Positions 18,921 through 29,726 are shown, numbered from the stretch's first letter. The stretch is DNA of 64,000 bases from Castellaniella sp034675905 (GCF_034675905.1 NZ_JAUCCV010000003.1:32579-96578), one strand, 5' to 3'. Numbers and translations are program-made. Notes: generated by a model from the sequence alone, not told the origin.

Positions 18921-21692
18921 ATGGATCCGATGTCCCGAGCCATTATAGAGCCCGCCTTGCACTGGTCCGGCACCTTGCGGCGCTACCTGGCTGCCCGCCC
19001 CGACGAGCAGGCCTCGCTGCTGGCTGACAGCGCCGAACCCCTGACCCGCAAGACGATCCAGTCCTGGTATGCCCAGGCGCTGGATCTGCCGCCCGAACAG
19101 GCGCCTGAGCGCCCTGCCCTGCAACGGGCCTTGCGCTGTCTGCGCCGGCGTGTCTTTCACACCTTGATGGTGCGCGACATCGCCAGCCTGGCGCCGCTGC
19201 ATGAGGTCGTCGCCGCCATGTCGGCCTTGGCGGATCTGGCTGTCGGTCAAGCCTACGCCTGCGCCATGCGCACCCTGACGGAGACCCACGGCGTGCCGCG
19301 CCACCCCGATACCGGCGCCCCCCAGGACATGCTCATCCTGGGCATGGGCAAGCTGGGCGGCAAGGAACTGAACGTCTCGTCCGACATCGACCTGATCATG
19401 CTGTACGACGCAGAAGGCGAAACCGATGGCCGACGGCGCATCAGCCATCACGAGTTCTATGGCAAGGTCTGCCGTCTGATGATGCCCATTCTGTCGGAGC
19501 TGGATGCCGACGGCTACGTCTTTCGCACCGACCTGCGGCTGCGTCCCGACGGTGACGGCGGGCCGCTGGCCTGGAGCCTGGCCGCCCTGGAAAACTACCT
19601 GGTATCCCAGGGGCGGGAATGGGAACGCTACGCCTGGCTCAAGGCTCGCCTGATCCCCTGCCCGCTGTTTGACGAAGCCGCCTTCACCGCCCAGGCGCAG
19701 GAACTGGAGTCCCTGCGCCGGCCCTTCGTCTACCGCAAATACTTCGATTTCGACACCCTGTCGTCCCTGCGCGGCCTGCGCGAGCGCATCCGCATGGACT
19801 GGCAGCGCCGCGCCCAGGCGCGCCACGGCGTAGATACGCGACACAATATCAAGCTGGGCGAAGGCGGCATCCGGGAAATCGAATTCGTCATCCAACTGAA
19901 TCAGCTGATCCGGGCCGGACGGCAACCGTCCCTGCAACAACGCAATCTGCTGGCCGCTTTGCACAAGCAGCACCGCGCCGGCATCCTGGACGATACCCAG
20001 GCACGCGGACTGGAAGCCGCCTACACCTACCTGCGGCGCGTCGAGCACCTGCTGCAATACCGCGAAGACGAACAGACCCACCTGCTGCCCCACGACCCCG
20101 CCGGGCTGGCGTCCCTGGCCCAAGCGCTGGGGCACCCGGACACAACCGCTTTCCAGGCCGTGCTGGAACAGCATCGGACCTATGTCTCTCAATGCTTTCA
20201 GGACGCCTTCCGCATTGCCGGCATGGGCGCAGACGCGGCAGCCGAAACCCCGGCTCCCGCCCCTGCAGCAGAACCCGCCCCGGTCTCCGACGAACAGACA
20301 CAGGAGATGCAGGCCCGCATTGACGCCCTGCTGGACAGCCACCGCATCCAGAGTCTGCCGCGCACCAGCCAGCAGCGTCTGCAGACCCTGCTGCCGGGCC
20401 TGATGCAGGCGGCCACCCGGACCGACGATCCGCCCGCCACCCTGCTGAGGCTGTTGAACCTGGTCGAGCACATCGCTCAGCGCAGCGCCTACCTGGCGCT
20501 GCTGGCCGAATATCCGGAAACCCTGGCGCGCGTGGCGCGCATCGTCAGCGCCAGCCCCTGGGCATCCCAGTACCTGAGCCGCTATCCGCTGCTGCTCGAC
20601 AGCCTGATCGAATGGCGCAGCCTGATGCAGGCCCCGGATTTTCCCGCCCTGGCGGAACAGTTGTGCAGCGACCTGGATGCCTGCGTGCTGCCCGATGGCC
20701 AGCCCGACGTCGAACAGCAGATGAACCTGATGCGCGATGTGCAGCACCAGGTCACGTTCCAGTTGCTGGCCCAGGATCTGGAAAATGTCATCAGCGTGGA
20801 AGGCCTGGCCGATCACCTGTCGGCCCTGGCCGATCTGATGCTGGCCGAGGCCATCCACCGGGTCTGGCCCCAAGTGCTGCCCCGCGAACGCCGCGCCGAT
20901 CCCGGCGTGCCGCACTTTGCCATCATTGCCTACGGCAAGCTGGGCGGCAAGGAAATCGGCTATGCATCCGACCTGGATCTGGTCTTTCTATACGATGACC
21001 CGGACCAGGACGCAGGCGAACGGTATGCCAAACTGGGCCGCCGGGTGGCCTCATGGTTGTCGACACTGACCTCATCCGGGCGCCTGTACGAAATCGACCT
21101 GCGCCTGCGCCCGGACGGCGACGCCGGTCTGCTGGCTCTGCCGATCGACGCCTTTGAACACTATCAGCTGAACCAGGCCTGGCCCTGGGAACATCAGGCG
21201 CTGACCCGCGCCCGTTTCGTGGCAGGAGACGCGGCCATCGGCGCCCGATTTGAAGACATCCGCCAGCGTATCCTGCTGCTGCCCCGCGACCCGGACGCGC
21301 TGCGCCGCGAAGTCCTGTCGATGCGCGACAAGATTTCCCAGGGGCACCCCAACCGCAGCGACGACTTCGACCTGAAGCACGACCGAGGCGGCATGGTGGA
21401 CATCGAATTCATCACCCAGTTTCTGGTGCTGAGCCAATCGGGCGCCCACCCGGAACTGCTGGGCAATCTGGGCAATATCGCGCTGCTGGGCTTGGCCGCG
21501 CAGGCAGGGCTGATCCCAGGGCTGCTGGCGGCCGAGGTAGCCGACGCCTATCGGCTCTTTCGCCGCCGTCAGCATGCGCTGCGGCTGCAAGGGGCGGAAA
21601 AAGCCCGCGTGCCGGCGGCTGAATTCACCCGTGAGCGCAATGCGGTACGTGGATTATGGAAGACGGTGCTGGAAGCAGCGCCCAGTGATTAA
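18921..21692 (+). CDS. glnE: Glutamine synthetase adenylyltransferase/deadenylase
   Basis: Bifunctional regulator of glutamine synthetase, 923 residues. Two nucleotidyltransferase domains are evident from their active-site motifs: GMGKLGGKELNVSSDIDLIM in the N-terminal (deadenylating) half and AYGKLGGKEIGYASDLDLVF in the C-terminal (adenylylating) half. Each is followed by an RLRPDGDxG motif. A second in-frame ATG at 18930 is an alternative start. An Ala/Pro/Glu-rich linker separates the halves at about residue 440. Confidence 0.95.
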   Translation: MDPMSRAIIEPALHWSGTLRRYLAARPDEQASLLADSAEPLTRKTIQSWYAQALDLPPEQAPERPALQRALRCLRRRVFHTLMVRDIASLAPLHEVVAAMSALADLAVGQAYACAMRTLTETHGVPRHPDTGAPQDMLILGMGKLGGKELNVSSDIDLIMLYDAEGETDGRRRISHHEFYGKVCRLMMPILSELDADGYVFRTDLRLRPDGDGGPLAWSLAALENYLVSQGREWERYAWLKARLIPCPLFDEAAFTAQAQELESLRRPFVYRKYFDFDTLSSLRGLRERIRMDWQRRAQARHGVDTRHNIKLGEGGIREIEFVIQLNQLIRAGRQPSLQQRNLLAALHKQHRAGILDDTQARGLEAAYTYLRRVEHLLQYREDEQTHLLPHDPAGLASLAQALGHPDTTAFQAVLEQHRTYVSQCFQDAFRIAGMGADAAAETPAPAPAAEPAPVSDEQTQEMQARIDALLDSHRIQSLPRTSQQRLQTLLPGLMQAATRTDDPPATLLRLLNLVEHIAQRSAYLALLAEYPETLARVARIVSASPWASQYLSRYPLLLDSLIEWRSLMQAPDFPALAEQLCSDLDACVLPDGQPDVEQQMNLMRDVQHQVTFQLLAQDLENVISVEGLADHLSALADLMLAEAIHRVWPQVLPRERRADPGVPHFAIIAYGKLGGKEIGYASDLDLVFLYDDPDQDAGERYAKLGRRVASWLSTLTSSGRLYEIDLRLRPDGDAGLLALPIDAFEHYQLNQAWPWEHQALTRARFVAGDAAIGARFEDIRQRILLLPRDPDALRREVLSMRDKISQGHPNRSDDFDLKHDRGGMVDIEFITQFLVLSQSGAHPELLGNLGNIALLGLAAQAGLIPGLLAAEVADAYRLFRRRQHALRLQGAEKARVPAAEFTRERNAVRGLWKTVLEAAPSD

Positions 21693-21824
21693 CCGAAGCA
21701 TCCATCGAACCGCGCCTCCGCGACAAGATACTTTTTGTTGCTCAAGTAACGTCAAGAGCATCTGGACGCCCCTTCTCTCGCTCGCTATCCTGCCTTCAGT
21801 CATCAACCCGCACAGGAGTACAGC

Positions 21825-22073
21825 ATGGGCATCATCAGTATGATCGTCGTCGGCTTCATCATCGGCCTGATCGCCCGGGCCATCATGCCCGGCGATCAAA
21901 AACTGGGCATCATCATGACGACGGTCCTGGGGGTCGTGGGGTCAGTCGTTGCAGGCTACCTGGGGGCCGCGCTGGGCCTGTATCAGGCAGGTCAAGGCGC
22001 CGGCTGGATCGGTTCCATCGTCGGCGCATTGATCGTGCTGTGGATCTATAGCCGGGTGGCCAAACGGGCGTGA
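21825..22073 (+). CDS. GlsB/YeaQ/YmgE family small membrane protein
   Basis: An 82-residue, very hydrophobic, glycine-rich protein with three predicted membrane segments (about 3-20, 28-48, 58-75). The opening GIISMIVVGFIIGLIARAIMPG is typical of the transglycosylase-associated (GlsB) family, often induced by stress. Function is not established. An AGGAG ribosome site lies 7 bp before the ATG. It is monocistronic, with a terminator directly after. Confidence 0.88.
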   Translation: MGIISMIVVGFIIGLIARAIMPGDQKLGIIMTTVLGVVGSVVAGYLGAALGLYQAGQGAGWIGSIVGALIVLWIYSRVAKRA

Positions 22074-22079
22074 ACGCAG

Positions 22080-22113
22080 CGCCGGGCGATCGACAGTGAC
22101 GCCCGGCGGTTTT
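22080..22113 (+). terminator. Intrinsic terminator after the GlsB-type gene
   Basis: A 9-bp perfect stem, CGCCGGGCG and CGCCCGGCG, with an 11-nt loop, is followed by GTTTT on the plus strand. It ends just at the convergent clpB stop. Confidence 0.8.
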
Positions 22114-22114
22114 C

Positions 22115-24706
<2,592 letters not shown>

Positions 24707-24751
24707 GGGTATTCCCTTATTGGGAGGGGGCCTGATGCCCCGATGGCGAAT

Positions 24752-24779
24752 AGATGCGGCCTGCGAGCCGATTTTCAAG
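24752..24779 (-). promoter_or_regulatory. Sigma-32 heat-shock promoter of clpB
   Basis: On the minus strand, -35 CTTGAAA (24773-24779) and -10 CCGCATCT (24752-24759) are separated by 13 bp. The sigma-32 consensus is CTTGAAA, 11-16 bp, CCCCATNT, so only one base differs. The predicted start of transcription is about 40 bp upstream of the clpB ATG. Confidence 0.85.
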
Positions 24780-24911
24780 CCATGCGCGGCGTGCGCCGCC
24801 TGTCGATACGATACGCCTTACACTTGCGCCAGATCAATATTTTAAGCAATAAATATTTGATTTATATGGGCTTTATGACATCCAGGGTAAACCCCATGAT
24901 ACAGTCCTGAT

Positions 24912-24927
24912 GACCTGTTGACAGGTC
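24912..24927. promoter_or_regulatory. Inverted repeat upstream of the P450 gene
   Basis: Arms GACCTGT and ACAGGTC are separated by 2 bp, 26 bp before the ATG. The palindrome could be a repressor operator (TetR or MarR type). It is too short for a lux box. No regulator gene is adjacent. Confidence 0.4.
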
Positions 24928-24953
24928 GTTTCGTATCCCCCGAAGAGACTGCC

Positions 24954-26108
24954 ATGACGTCACCCCAGGACTGGGACCCTCGCGCCCCCGAAGTGCTTGC
25001 CGACCCGATCGCCGCCTATGACCGCATGCGTCAGCGCTGCCCGGTGGCCCACAGCGACTACCTGCACCATTCGGTCTTCCGCCACGCCGATGTGCTGCGC
25101 ATCCTGATGGATCCGGAAACGTTCAGCAGCCAGGCCTCGCGCTACGTATCGGTGCCCAACAGCATGGACCCGCCGGAACACACGGCCTACCGCGCGGTGA
25201 TCGAACCCTACTTCGGCCCAGACCGTATGGCCGCATTCGAACCCGCCTGTCGCCGGATATGCGACGAACTGGTCGCCGCCCTGCCGCGCAACAGCAGCAC
25301 GGAAATCATGTTCGGCCTGGCGCACCCCTTCGCCCTGCGCATGCAATGCTCGTTTCTGGGCTGGCCCGACAGCCTGCATGAACCCTTGCTGCAATGGATA
25401 CACAAGAAAAATATCGCCACCCTGTCGGGCGACAGCCACGCCATCGCCGCCGTCGCCACGGAATTTGATCAGACCATCCGCGATCTGCTGAAAGTCCGCC
25501 GCCAGGCGGGCGCACAGGCGCCCGATGACGTCACCACCCGCCTGATGCGTGAAACCATCCAGGGCAAGCCCCTGAGCGAAGACGAGATCGTCAGCATCCT
25601 GCGCAACTGGACGGTGGGAGAACTGGGCACCATGGCCTCCAGCGTCGGCATCATCGCCTCTTACCTGTCCACCCACCCCGAACTGCAGAGCCAGCTGCGC
25701 AGCGATCCGACCCTGGTCGGCGCCGCCAACGATGAAATCCTGCGCATCCACGCCCCCCTGATCGCCAACCGCCGCACCCCGACCTGTCCGGTGCGGGTCG
25801 GCAGCACCCAGATCCAGCCGGGCGAACGCCTGACGCTGATCTGGGCCTCGGCCAACCGGGACGAAGCCGTCTTCGGCGACCCGGACGAATTCCGGCTGGA
25901 TCGGGATCCATCCCTGAATCTGCTGTACGGCGCAGGCATCCACGCCTGTCCAGGCGCGCCGCTGGCCCGCCTGGAACTCGAAGCCATGATCCAGGCTTTG
26001 CTGGCCGGCACCCGGTCGCTGGAACCCAGCGACGAACACCCGCCCATGCCGGCCATCTACCCGGCCAGCGGCTATCGACAGGCGATTCTGATGTTGCGCC
26101 ACGACTGA
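24954..26108 (+). CDS. Cytochrome P450
   Basis: Soluble bacterial P450 of 384 residues, starting MTSPQDWDPRAPEVLADPI. The heme-thiolate loop YGAGIHACPG carries the axial Cys, with Tyr in place of the usual first Phe, and the K-helix ExxR is in NDEILRI. The I-helix segment VGELGTMASSVG lacks the acidic residue of the usual (A/G)Gx(D/E)T motif and has Gly there, so O-O cleavage may be assisted differently. No ferredoxin or reductase gene adjoins it. The nearest reductase-type gene in the window is at 743-1786, some 23 kb away. Substrate unknown. Confidence 0.9.
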   Translation: MTSPQDWDPRAPEVLADPIAAYDRMRQRCPVAHSDYLHHSVFRHADVLRILMDPETFSSQASRYVSVPNSMDPPEHTAYRAVIEPYFGPDRMAAFEPACRRICDELVAALPRNSSTEIMFGLAHPFALRMQCSFLGWPDSLHEPLLQWIHKKNIATLSGDSHAIAAVATEFDQTIRDLLKVRRQAGAQAPDDVTTRLMRETIQGKPLSEDEIVSILRNWTVGELGTMASSVGIIASYLSTHPELQSQLRSDPTLVGAANDEILRIHAPLIANRRTPTCPVRVGSTQIQPGERLTLIWASANRDEAVFGDPDEFRLDRDPSLNLLYGAGIHACPGAPLARLELEAMIQALLAGTRSLEPSDEHPPMPAIYPASGYRQAILMLRHD

Positions 26109-26167
26109 TACCCCGGTATTCGTGGCCTGGATGGCACACGGCATGAGCTCATGACGGATTCTCATAC

Positions 26168-26259
26168 CAAGCAGCAGTTATATCCGGCCCGGCAAGCTTA
26201 CAATTCAAGCATGAACCATTCGGGGTAGCGTCTACCCCGGCTTTCCGGGGACCTGCTTG
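26168..26259 (+). promoter_or_regulatory. Possible structured mRNA leader of the class II amidotransferase gene
   Basis: Seven bases CAAGCAG (26168-26174) can pair with CTGCTTG (26253-26259), closing a domain just before the ATG at 26262. Inside are two mutually exclusive hairpins: CGGGGTAG/CTACCCCG (26221-26239) and CCCCGG/CCGGGG (26235-26250). The second would bury GGGGA, the only ribosome-site-like stretch. This resembles a translational switch, but it matches no family I recognise. Confidence 0.4.
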
Positions 26260-26261
26260 CC

Positions 26262-27092
26262 ATGTGTCAGCTATTGGGCATGAACTGCGCGACGCCGACG
26301 GACATCACATTTTCCTTCACGGGCTTTGCCGCGCGGGGCGGCGACACCGATCACCACGCCGATGGCTTCGGCATCGCCTTCTATGAAAACCGCGGATCCC
26401 GCTGTTTTCTGGACAATGCGCCCTGCTGCCGATCGCCCGTGGCCGATCTGATCAAACGCTACCCGATCAAATCGCGCAACGTCATCGCTCATATCCGCAA
26501 GGCGACCCAAGGGGATCTGGAACTCGAAAACTGCCACCCTTTCGTACGCGAACGGTGGGGACGCCACTGGCTGTTCGCCCATAACGGCGACCTGAAGTCA
26601 TTCCATCCCGCCTTGCGCGGCGATTACCTGCCCATCGGCCAGACCGACAGCGAACGGGCGTTCTGTTTCATGATGGAAGGCCTGCGCACGCGCTTTGGCG
26701 CCCACGAGCCCGACGACCAGGAACTCTTTGCCGCGGTGGCCGACATGACGGCGGAACTGACCTGCTACGGCGTCTTCAATTTCCTGCTGTCCAACGGACG
26801 CTGCATGATCGCGCATTGCTCCACCCGGCTGACCTATATTGTGCGCGCCTGGCCCTTCCAGGAAGCCCACCTGGTCGACACCGACGTCGCCGTGGATTTC
26901 GCCAACGTCACCACGCACAGTGACTGCGTGGCCGTCATCACCACCAAGCCGCTGACCGACAACGAGACCTGGACCGCATTGCGCCCGGGCGAATTGATGA
27001 TGTTCATCGATGGCCGCCCGCAGCCCAGCGTGCAGATCGACATCCCCGAAGACGTCCAGCGGCGCAATCGGGAAAACCTGGCGTGCGCATGA
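26262..27092 (+). CDS. Class II glutamine amidotransferase (YafJ/GAT-II type)
   Basis: A 276-residue Ntn-type glutaminase domain without a fused synthase. The nucleophile Cys2 is exposed after Met removal (MCQLLGMNC). HADGFGIAFYE, HIRKATQGDLELENCHPF and FAHNGDL match the glutamine-binding loops of GATase II. Family members include YafJ and EgtC-like proteins; the acceptor is unknown. It may be controlled by the leader just upstream. Confidence 0.85.
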   Translation: MCQLLGMNCATPTDITFSFTGFAARGGDTDHHADGFGIAFYENRGSRCFLDNAPCCRSPVADLIKRYPIKSRNVIAHIRKATQGDLELENCHPFVRERWGRHWLFAHNGDLKSFHPALRGDYLPIGQTDSERAFCFMMEGLRTRFGAHEPDDQELFAAVADMTAELTCYGVFNFLLSNGRCMIAHCSTRLTYIVRAWPFQEAHLVDTDVAVDFANVTTHSDCVAVITTKPLTDNETWTALRPGELMMFIDGRPQPSVQIDIPEDVQRRNRENLACA

Positions 27093-27149
27093 ACCCAGAC
27101 GACTGACGGGGTCATGCACTCCGCCAGCCAGATATCCTATGATGACGCC

Positions 27150-27344
27150 ATGACTGATATTTCCGTGGACGACGACCCGCGTCCGATCGAACCCATCGAA
27201 CCCGACCTGAACGAATGCTGCGGCAATGGCTGCTGTCCCTGCGTGTTCGACACCTACGCCGAAGAAAAGCGCAGCTGGCAACAGGCCCTGAAAGCCTGGG
27301 AACAGCGCCACTCGGACCAGACGGAAGATACGGCCAAACCCTGA
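27150..27344 (+). CDS. Small oxidoreductase-like (Cys-rich) domain protein
   Basis: A 64-residue protein with the compact motif ECCGNGCCPCVFDTY followed by a KRSWQQALKAWEQ helix. This matches the short oxidoreductase-like domain found alone in bacteria and fused in eukaryotes. The five clustered cysteines suggest metal or redox binding, but function is not known. The ORF is open from 27114. I prefer the ATG at 27150, although no strong ribosome site supports either. Confidence 0.7.
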   Translation: MTDISVDDDPRPIEPIEPDLNECCGNGCCPCVFDTYAEEKRSWQQALKAWEQRHSDQTEDTAKP

Positions 27345-27404
27345 ACAGGATCAGCCGACGCGATTACCCCGCCACCTGCCCCCTCACCAGGGCCGCTAGA
27401 ATGT

Positions 27405-27436
27405 CCGGGAACCCTTGCTGCGCATAGGGTTCCTGG
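27405..27436. terminator. Hairpin after the small Cys-rich gene
   Basis: CCGGGAACCC pairs with GGGTTCCTGG (one G-U) around a 12-nt loop, followed by CGGTTTTC. It is probably a weak intrinsic terminator. The gap 27345-27501 shows nothing else clear. Confidence 0.5.
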
Positions 27437-27501
27437 CGGTTTTCAAGCACGGCGTTTCTATAATCTGACTTTCCGATTCATCTTTTCAGGAATGATGCAC
27501 C

Positions 27502-27762
27502 GTGGCTTCCGACGCTATCCCCATGTTTGCCGAAAACACCTACCCCCTCGATGCGCGGGGCATTGCCAAACGCTTCCGGCACGCCGCCATCTTTGGCGCC
27601 CTGTCGGCCCTGCAGCCGGGCGAAACCATGCGTTTCTGCAACGACCACGACCCCCTGCCGCTCCTGCAGCAGCTGAAAAACCACTTCGGCGAAAACATCC
27701 AGTTCGAATACCTGGCCCGTAATCCAGGCGAAATCGTCATCGATTTCCATATCGTGCCCTGA
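27502..27762 (+). CDS. DUF2249 domain protein
   Basis: An 86-residue protein. NTYPLDARGI, then FGALSALQPGETMRFCNDHDPLPLLQQLKNHFGENIQFEYL and the ending GEIVIDFHI follow the DUF2249 pattern. The family often accompanies denitrification or nitrosative-stress genes, but its biochemical role is unknown. It appears to start at GTG 27502, about 9 bp after AGGAA. A second DUF2249 gene is at 38143. Confidence 0.8.
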   Translation: MASDAIPMFAENTYPLDARGIAKRFRHAAIFGALSALQPGETMRFCNDHDPLPLLQQLKNHFGENIQFEYLARNPGEIVIDFHIVP

Positions 27763-27786
27763 ACACGCGGCAAGCCGGCAGGCACG

Positions 27787-27811
27787 ACCACCCGTCCGGG
27801 TGGTTTTTTTT
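27787..27811 (+). terminator. Intrinsic terminator after the DUF2249 gene
   Basis: ACCACCC and GGGTGGT form the stem around a short GTCC loop, followed by a run of T. It overlaps the 3' border of the convergent SDR gene. Confidence 0.88.
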
Positions 27812-27813
27812 AT

Positions 27814-28527
27814 TCACCACGGGACAGTACGGCCCATGCGATCGAGATACTCCAGGCCCGGCTTTCCCCGCTTCGAGAGCAGCGTGTTCACGATGTCCGG
27901 CATGGCTTCCTCAGGACCGAGCGGCGCGTCCGGCCCTCCCAACGTGGTACGAATCCAGCCTGGAGCCAGCAACAGCAATGCGCGCGACTCTCCGGCGTGG
28001 CGAGCCGCGTAGCTGCGCATGTATTGATTCAGGGCCGATTTGCTGCCGCGATAAACCTCGTGGCCGCCTTTTTCGTTATTCGCGATGCTCCCTTGCCCCG
28101 AAGACATGATGCCGATCAGGCCATCGGCGGGTACCAGGTCTTGTAATGCTTCGATGACACGCATCGGGCTGAGAGCGTTCGTGACCATGAGGCGCACAAA
28201 CTCTGCCGTGGAGACTTCCGAGATGGTTTCGCCCTGGTTGTTATTTGCGGCGCCCGCGTTGACGAACAAAATATCAAAGCGGCGTCCGGATAGCCGGCCG
28301 CGCAGCGCCATGATCTGATCCGGCTCTGAAATATCGAGGTGTTCGATCTCAACACGGCCCACATATTCGTCGGCCAGATCGTGCAGCTGGGTTCGGGTGT
28401 TGTCGCGCACCGTACCGGCGACATTCCATCCCCTTTTCAGGCACTCCGCTGCCATCGCAAACCCTAGGCCGCGCGAAGCGCCAATGAGCAGAATGGCAGG
28501 GGCTTTATTGCTGCTTGAGCGGCTCAT
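27814..28527 (-). CDS. Short-chain dehydrogenase/reductase
   Basis: A 237-residue NAD(P)-dependent SDR. The cofactor motif GASRGLGFA is at about residues 16-24, followed by LFVNAGA. The catalytic Ser lies in GIMSSGQGS and YxxxK in EVYRGSKSALN. The start at 28527 is supported by AAGGAG upstream, and the longer frame beyond it is not needed. It is divergent from a LysR gene with a palindromic operator between, so the pair is probably a regulated detoxification or catabolic unit. Substrate unknown. The pair looks less GC-rich than its surroundings, suggesting acquisition. Confidence 0.88.
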   Translation of the reverse strand: MSRSSSNKAPAILLIGASRGLGFAMAAECLKRGWNVAGTVRDNTRTQLHDLADEYVGRVEIEHLDISEPDQIMALRGRLSGRRFDILFVNAGAANNNQGETISEVSTAEFVRLMVTNALSPMRVIEALQDLVPADGLIGIMSSGQGSIANNEKGGHEVYRGSKSALNQYMRSYAARHAGESRALLLLAPGWIRTTLGGPDAPLGPEEAMPDIVNTLLSKRGKPGLEYLDRMGRTVPW

Positions 28528-28593
28528 CAAGGCTCCTTGAGATTGGACATCCCTCATTCTGAGGGCGCAAAATGTATTGCACCAGACGCGTGT

Positions 28594-28614
28594 TATGCAA
28601 TGTGTGATTGCATA
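28594..28614. promoter_or_regulatory. Perfect palindrome between the SDR and LysR genes, probable LysR operator
   Basis: Arms TATGCAAT and ATTGCATA flank a 5-bp spacer GTGTG. This fits the LysR-type T-N11-A layout and lies 38 bp before the preferred regulator start. A further ATTGCA half-site occurs near 28575. Confidence 0.75.
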
Positions 28615-28651
28615 GAAATCAACTAACAGGCAAATGCGAGGACTATTTGGC

Positions 28652-29569
28652 ATGAAGCACGTGGACCTGAATCTCCTCACTGCGCTGGATGTGCTGCTCA
28701 GCGAGTGCAGCGTGACCAGGGCGGCGCATCGACTCAACCTGAGTCCCTCTGCCATGAGCCGAACGCTTTCAAGGCTGCGAATAGCGACGGGAGATCAACT
28801 GCTCGTTCTCGCGGGCCGGACGCTGGTTCCAACACCGTATGCCGAACAACTCGGCGAGCACGTCCATGAACTTGCCCGGAACGCCAGGGCCATCCTTCAG
28901 CCTGCTCATCGTTCCCTGGACATTGCCACACTGGAGCGGACGTTCACGATTCGTGCAAATGATGGCTTCGTCGAACTGCTCGGCGCATCGCTCATGGCGA
29001 CCGTCACCCAAACAGCGCCCCAGATCCGTATCCATTTCGTATCGAAGCCCGACAAGGATGCACAGCCGCTGCGAGAGGGCATGATCGACTTGGAGGTTGG
29101 CGTGCTCGGAACCACCGCACCTGAACTGAGGACGCGGCTGCTGTTTCGGGATCGGTTCGTGGGCATTTGCCGAAGCGGGCATCCTTTTTTGAAGCAGGTG
29201 ACTGCGAAACACTACGCCAGCTATCAGCACGTGGTGGTGTCGCGCAAACGGCAACTCTCCGGCCCGGTAGACGACGCGTTGGGCCTGTTGGGTCTGCGCA
29301 GGACCATTGCCATGGTCGTGCCCACCTATGCAAACGCAATGCAGATCGCTCGCTACACGGATCTTCTCGGGCTCGTCCCGCATTCATGCGTTGGCCGTGA
29401 CCTGCTGGGCGATCATGCGGGTAGTGCAGGTATTCAGCGCTTTGAACTGCCGGTACGAACGCCCGAGATCAAAGTTGCAGCCATTTGGCATCCTCGCCTC
29501 CATGCTGATCCCGCGCATCGTTGGCTGCGCGATACCATCTTTGCCATTTGCAAAAATACTGTCCCGTAG
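28652..29569 (+). CDS. LysR family transcriptional regulator
   Basis: A 305-residue regulator from ATG 28652 (MKHVDLNLLTALDVLLSE). An alternative ATG at 28634 adds six residues. The helix-turn-helix is SVTRAAHRLNLSPSAMSRTLSRLR, and an effector domain follows from about residue 90. The N-terminus resembles the NodD/PcpR-type subgroup. It probably controls the divergent SDR gene and itself through the intervening palindrome. Confidence 0.9.
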   Translation: MKHVDLNLLTALDVLLSECSVTRAAHRLNLSPSAMSRTLSRLRIATGDQLLVLAGRTLVPTPYAEQLGEHVHELARNARAILQPAHRSLDIATLERTFTIRANDGFVELLGASLMATVTQTAPQIRIHFVSKPDKDAQPLREGMIDLEVGVLGTTAPELRTRLLFRDRFVGICRSGHPFLKQVTAKHYASYQHVVVSRKRQLSGPVDDALGLLGLRRTIAMVVPTYANAMQIARYTDLLGLVPHSCVGRDLLGDHAGSAGIQRFELPVRTPEIKVAAIWHPRLHADPAHRWLRDTIFAICKNTVP

Positions 29570-29665
29570 GGCAGCCATCACGGCACACGTTCGAAACAAG
29601 ATGCAGACGGAAATCCGCTCACACTTAACTCAGGTCAAGCCTGCTGAAAAAATCCTGATTTACAC

Positions 29666-29694
29666 TTGATGGCACTATATGTTGTGTTTAATAT
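29666..29694 (+). promoter_or_regulatory. Candidate sigma-70 promoter of nrdD
   Basis: -35 TTGATG (29666-29671) and -10 TAATAT (29689-29694) are separated by 17 bp. The first NrdR box fills the spacer and the second lies just past the expected start of transcription, an arrangement suited to repression. TTGAT also forms one FNR half-site, but the other half is poor. Confidence 0.55.
29672..29687 (+). promoter_or_regulatory. NrdR box 1
   Basis: The sequence GCACTATATGTTGTGT matches 14 of 16 positions of the NrdR-box consensus (ACACWATATMTWGNNT). Confidence 0.8.
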
Positions 29695-29702
29695 TCGTTA
29701 AA

Positions 29703-29718
29703 ACACAATATATAGAGG
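29703..29718 (+). promoter_or_regulatory. NrdR box 2
   Basis: The sequence ACACAATATATAGAGG matches 15 of 16 consensus positions. It starts 31 bp after box 1, about three helical turns, the usual phasing for cooperative NrdR binding. NrdR represses ribonucleotide reductase genes when dATP is ample. Confidence 0.85.
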
Positions 29719-29726
29719 AATCCGGT

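Noticed and set aside
20181..20403. Small plus-strand ORF within glnE
   Set aside because: Out-of-frame reading of the Ala/Pro-rich linker; no ribosome site or family match.
24913..24926. Lux box (quorum-sensing site) before the P450 gene
   Set aside because: The arms resemble ACCTGT/ACAGGT, but the palindrome is 14-16 bp instead of the 20 bp needed, and no LuxR gene is near.
29666..29679. Full FNR box before nrdD
   Set aside because: TTGAT is present but the second half reads CTATA; only a half-site remains, overlapping the -35 and NrdR box.
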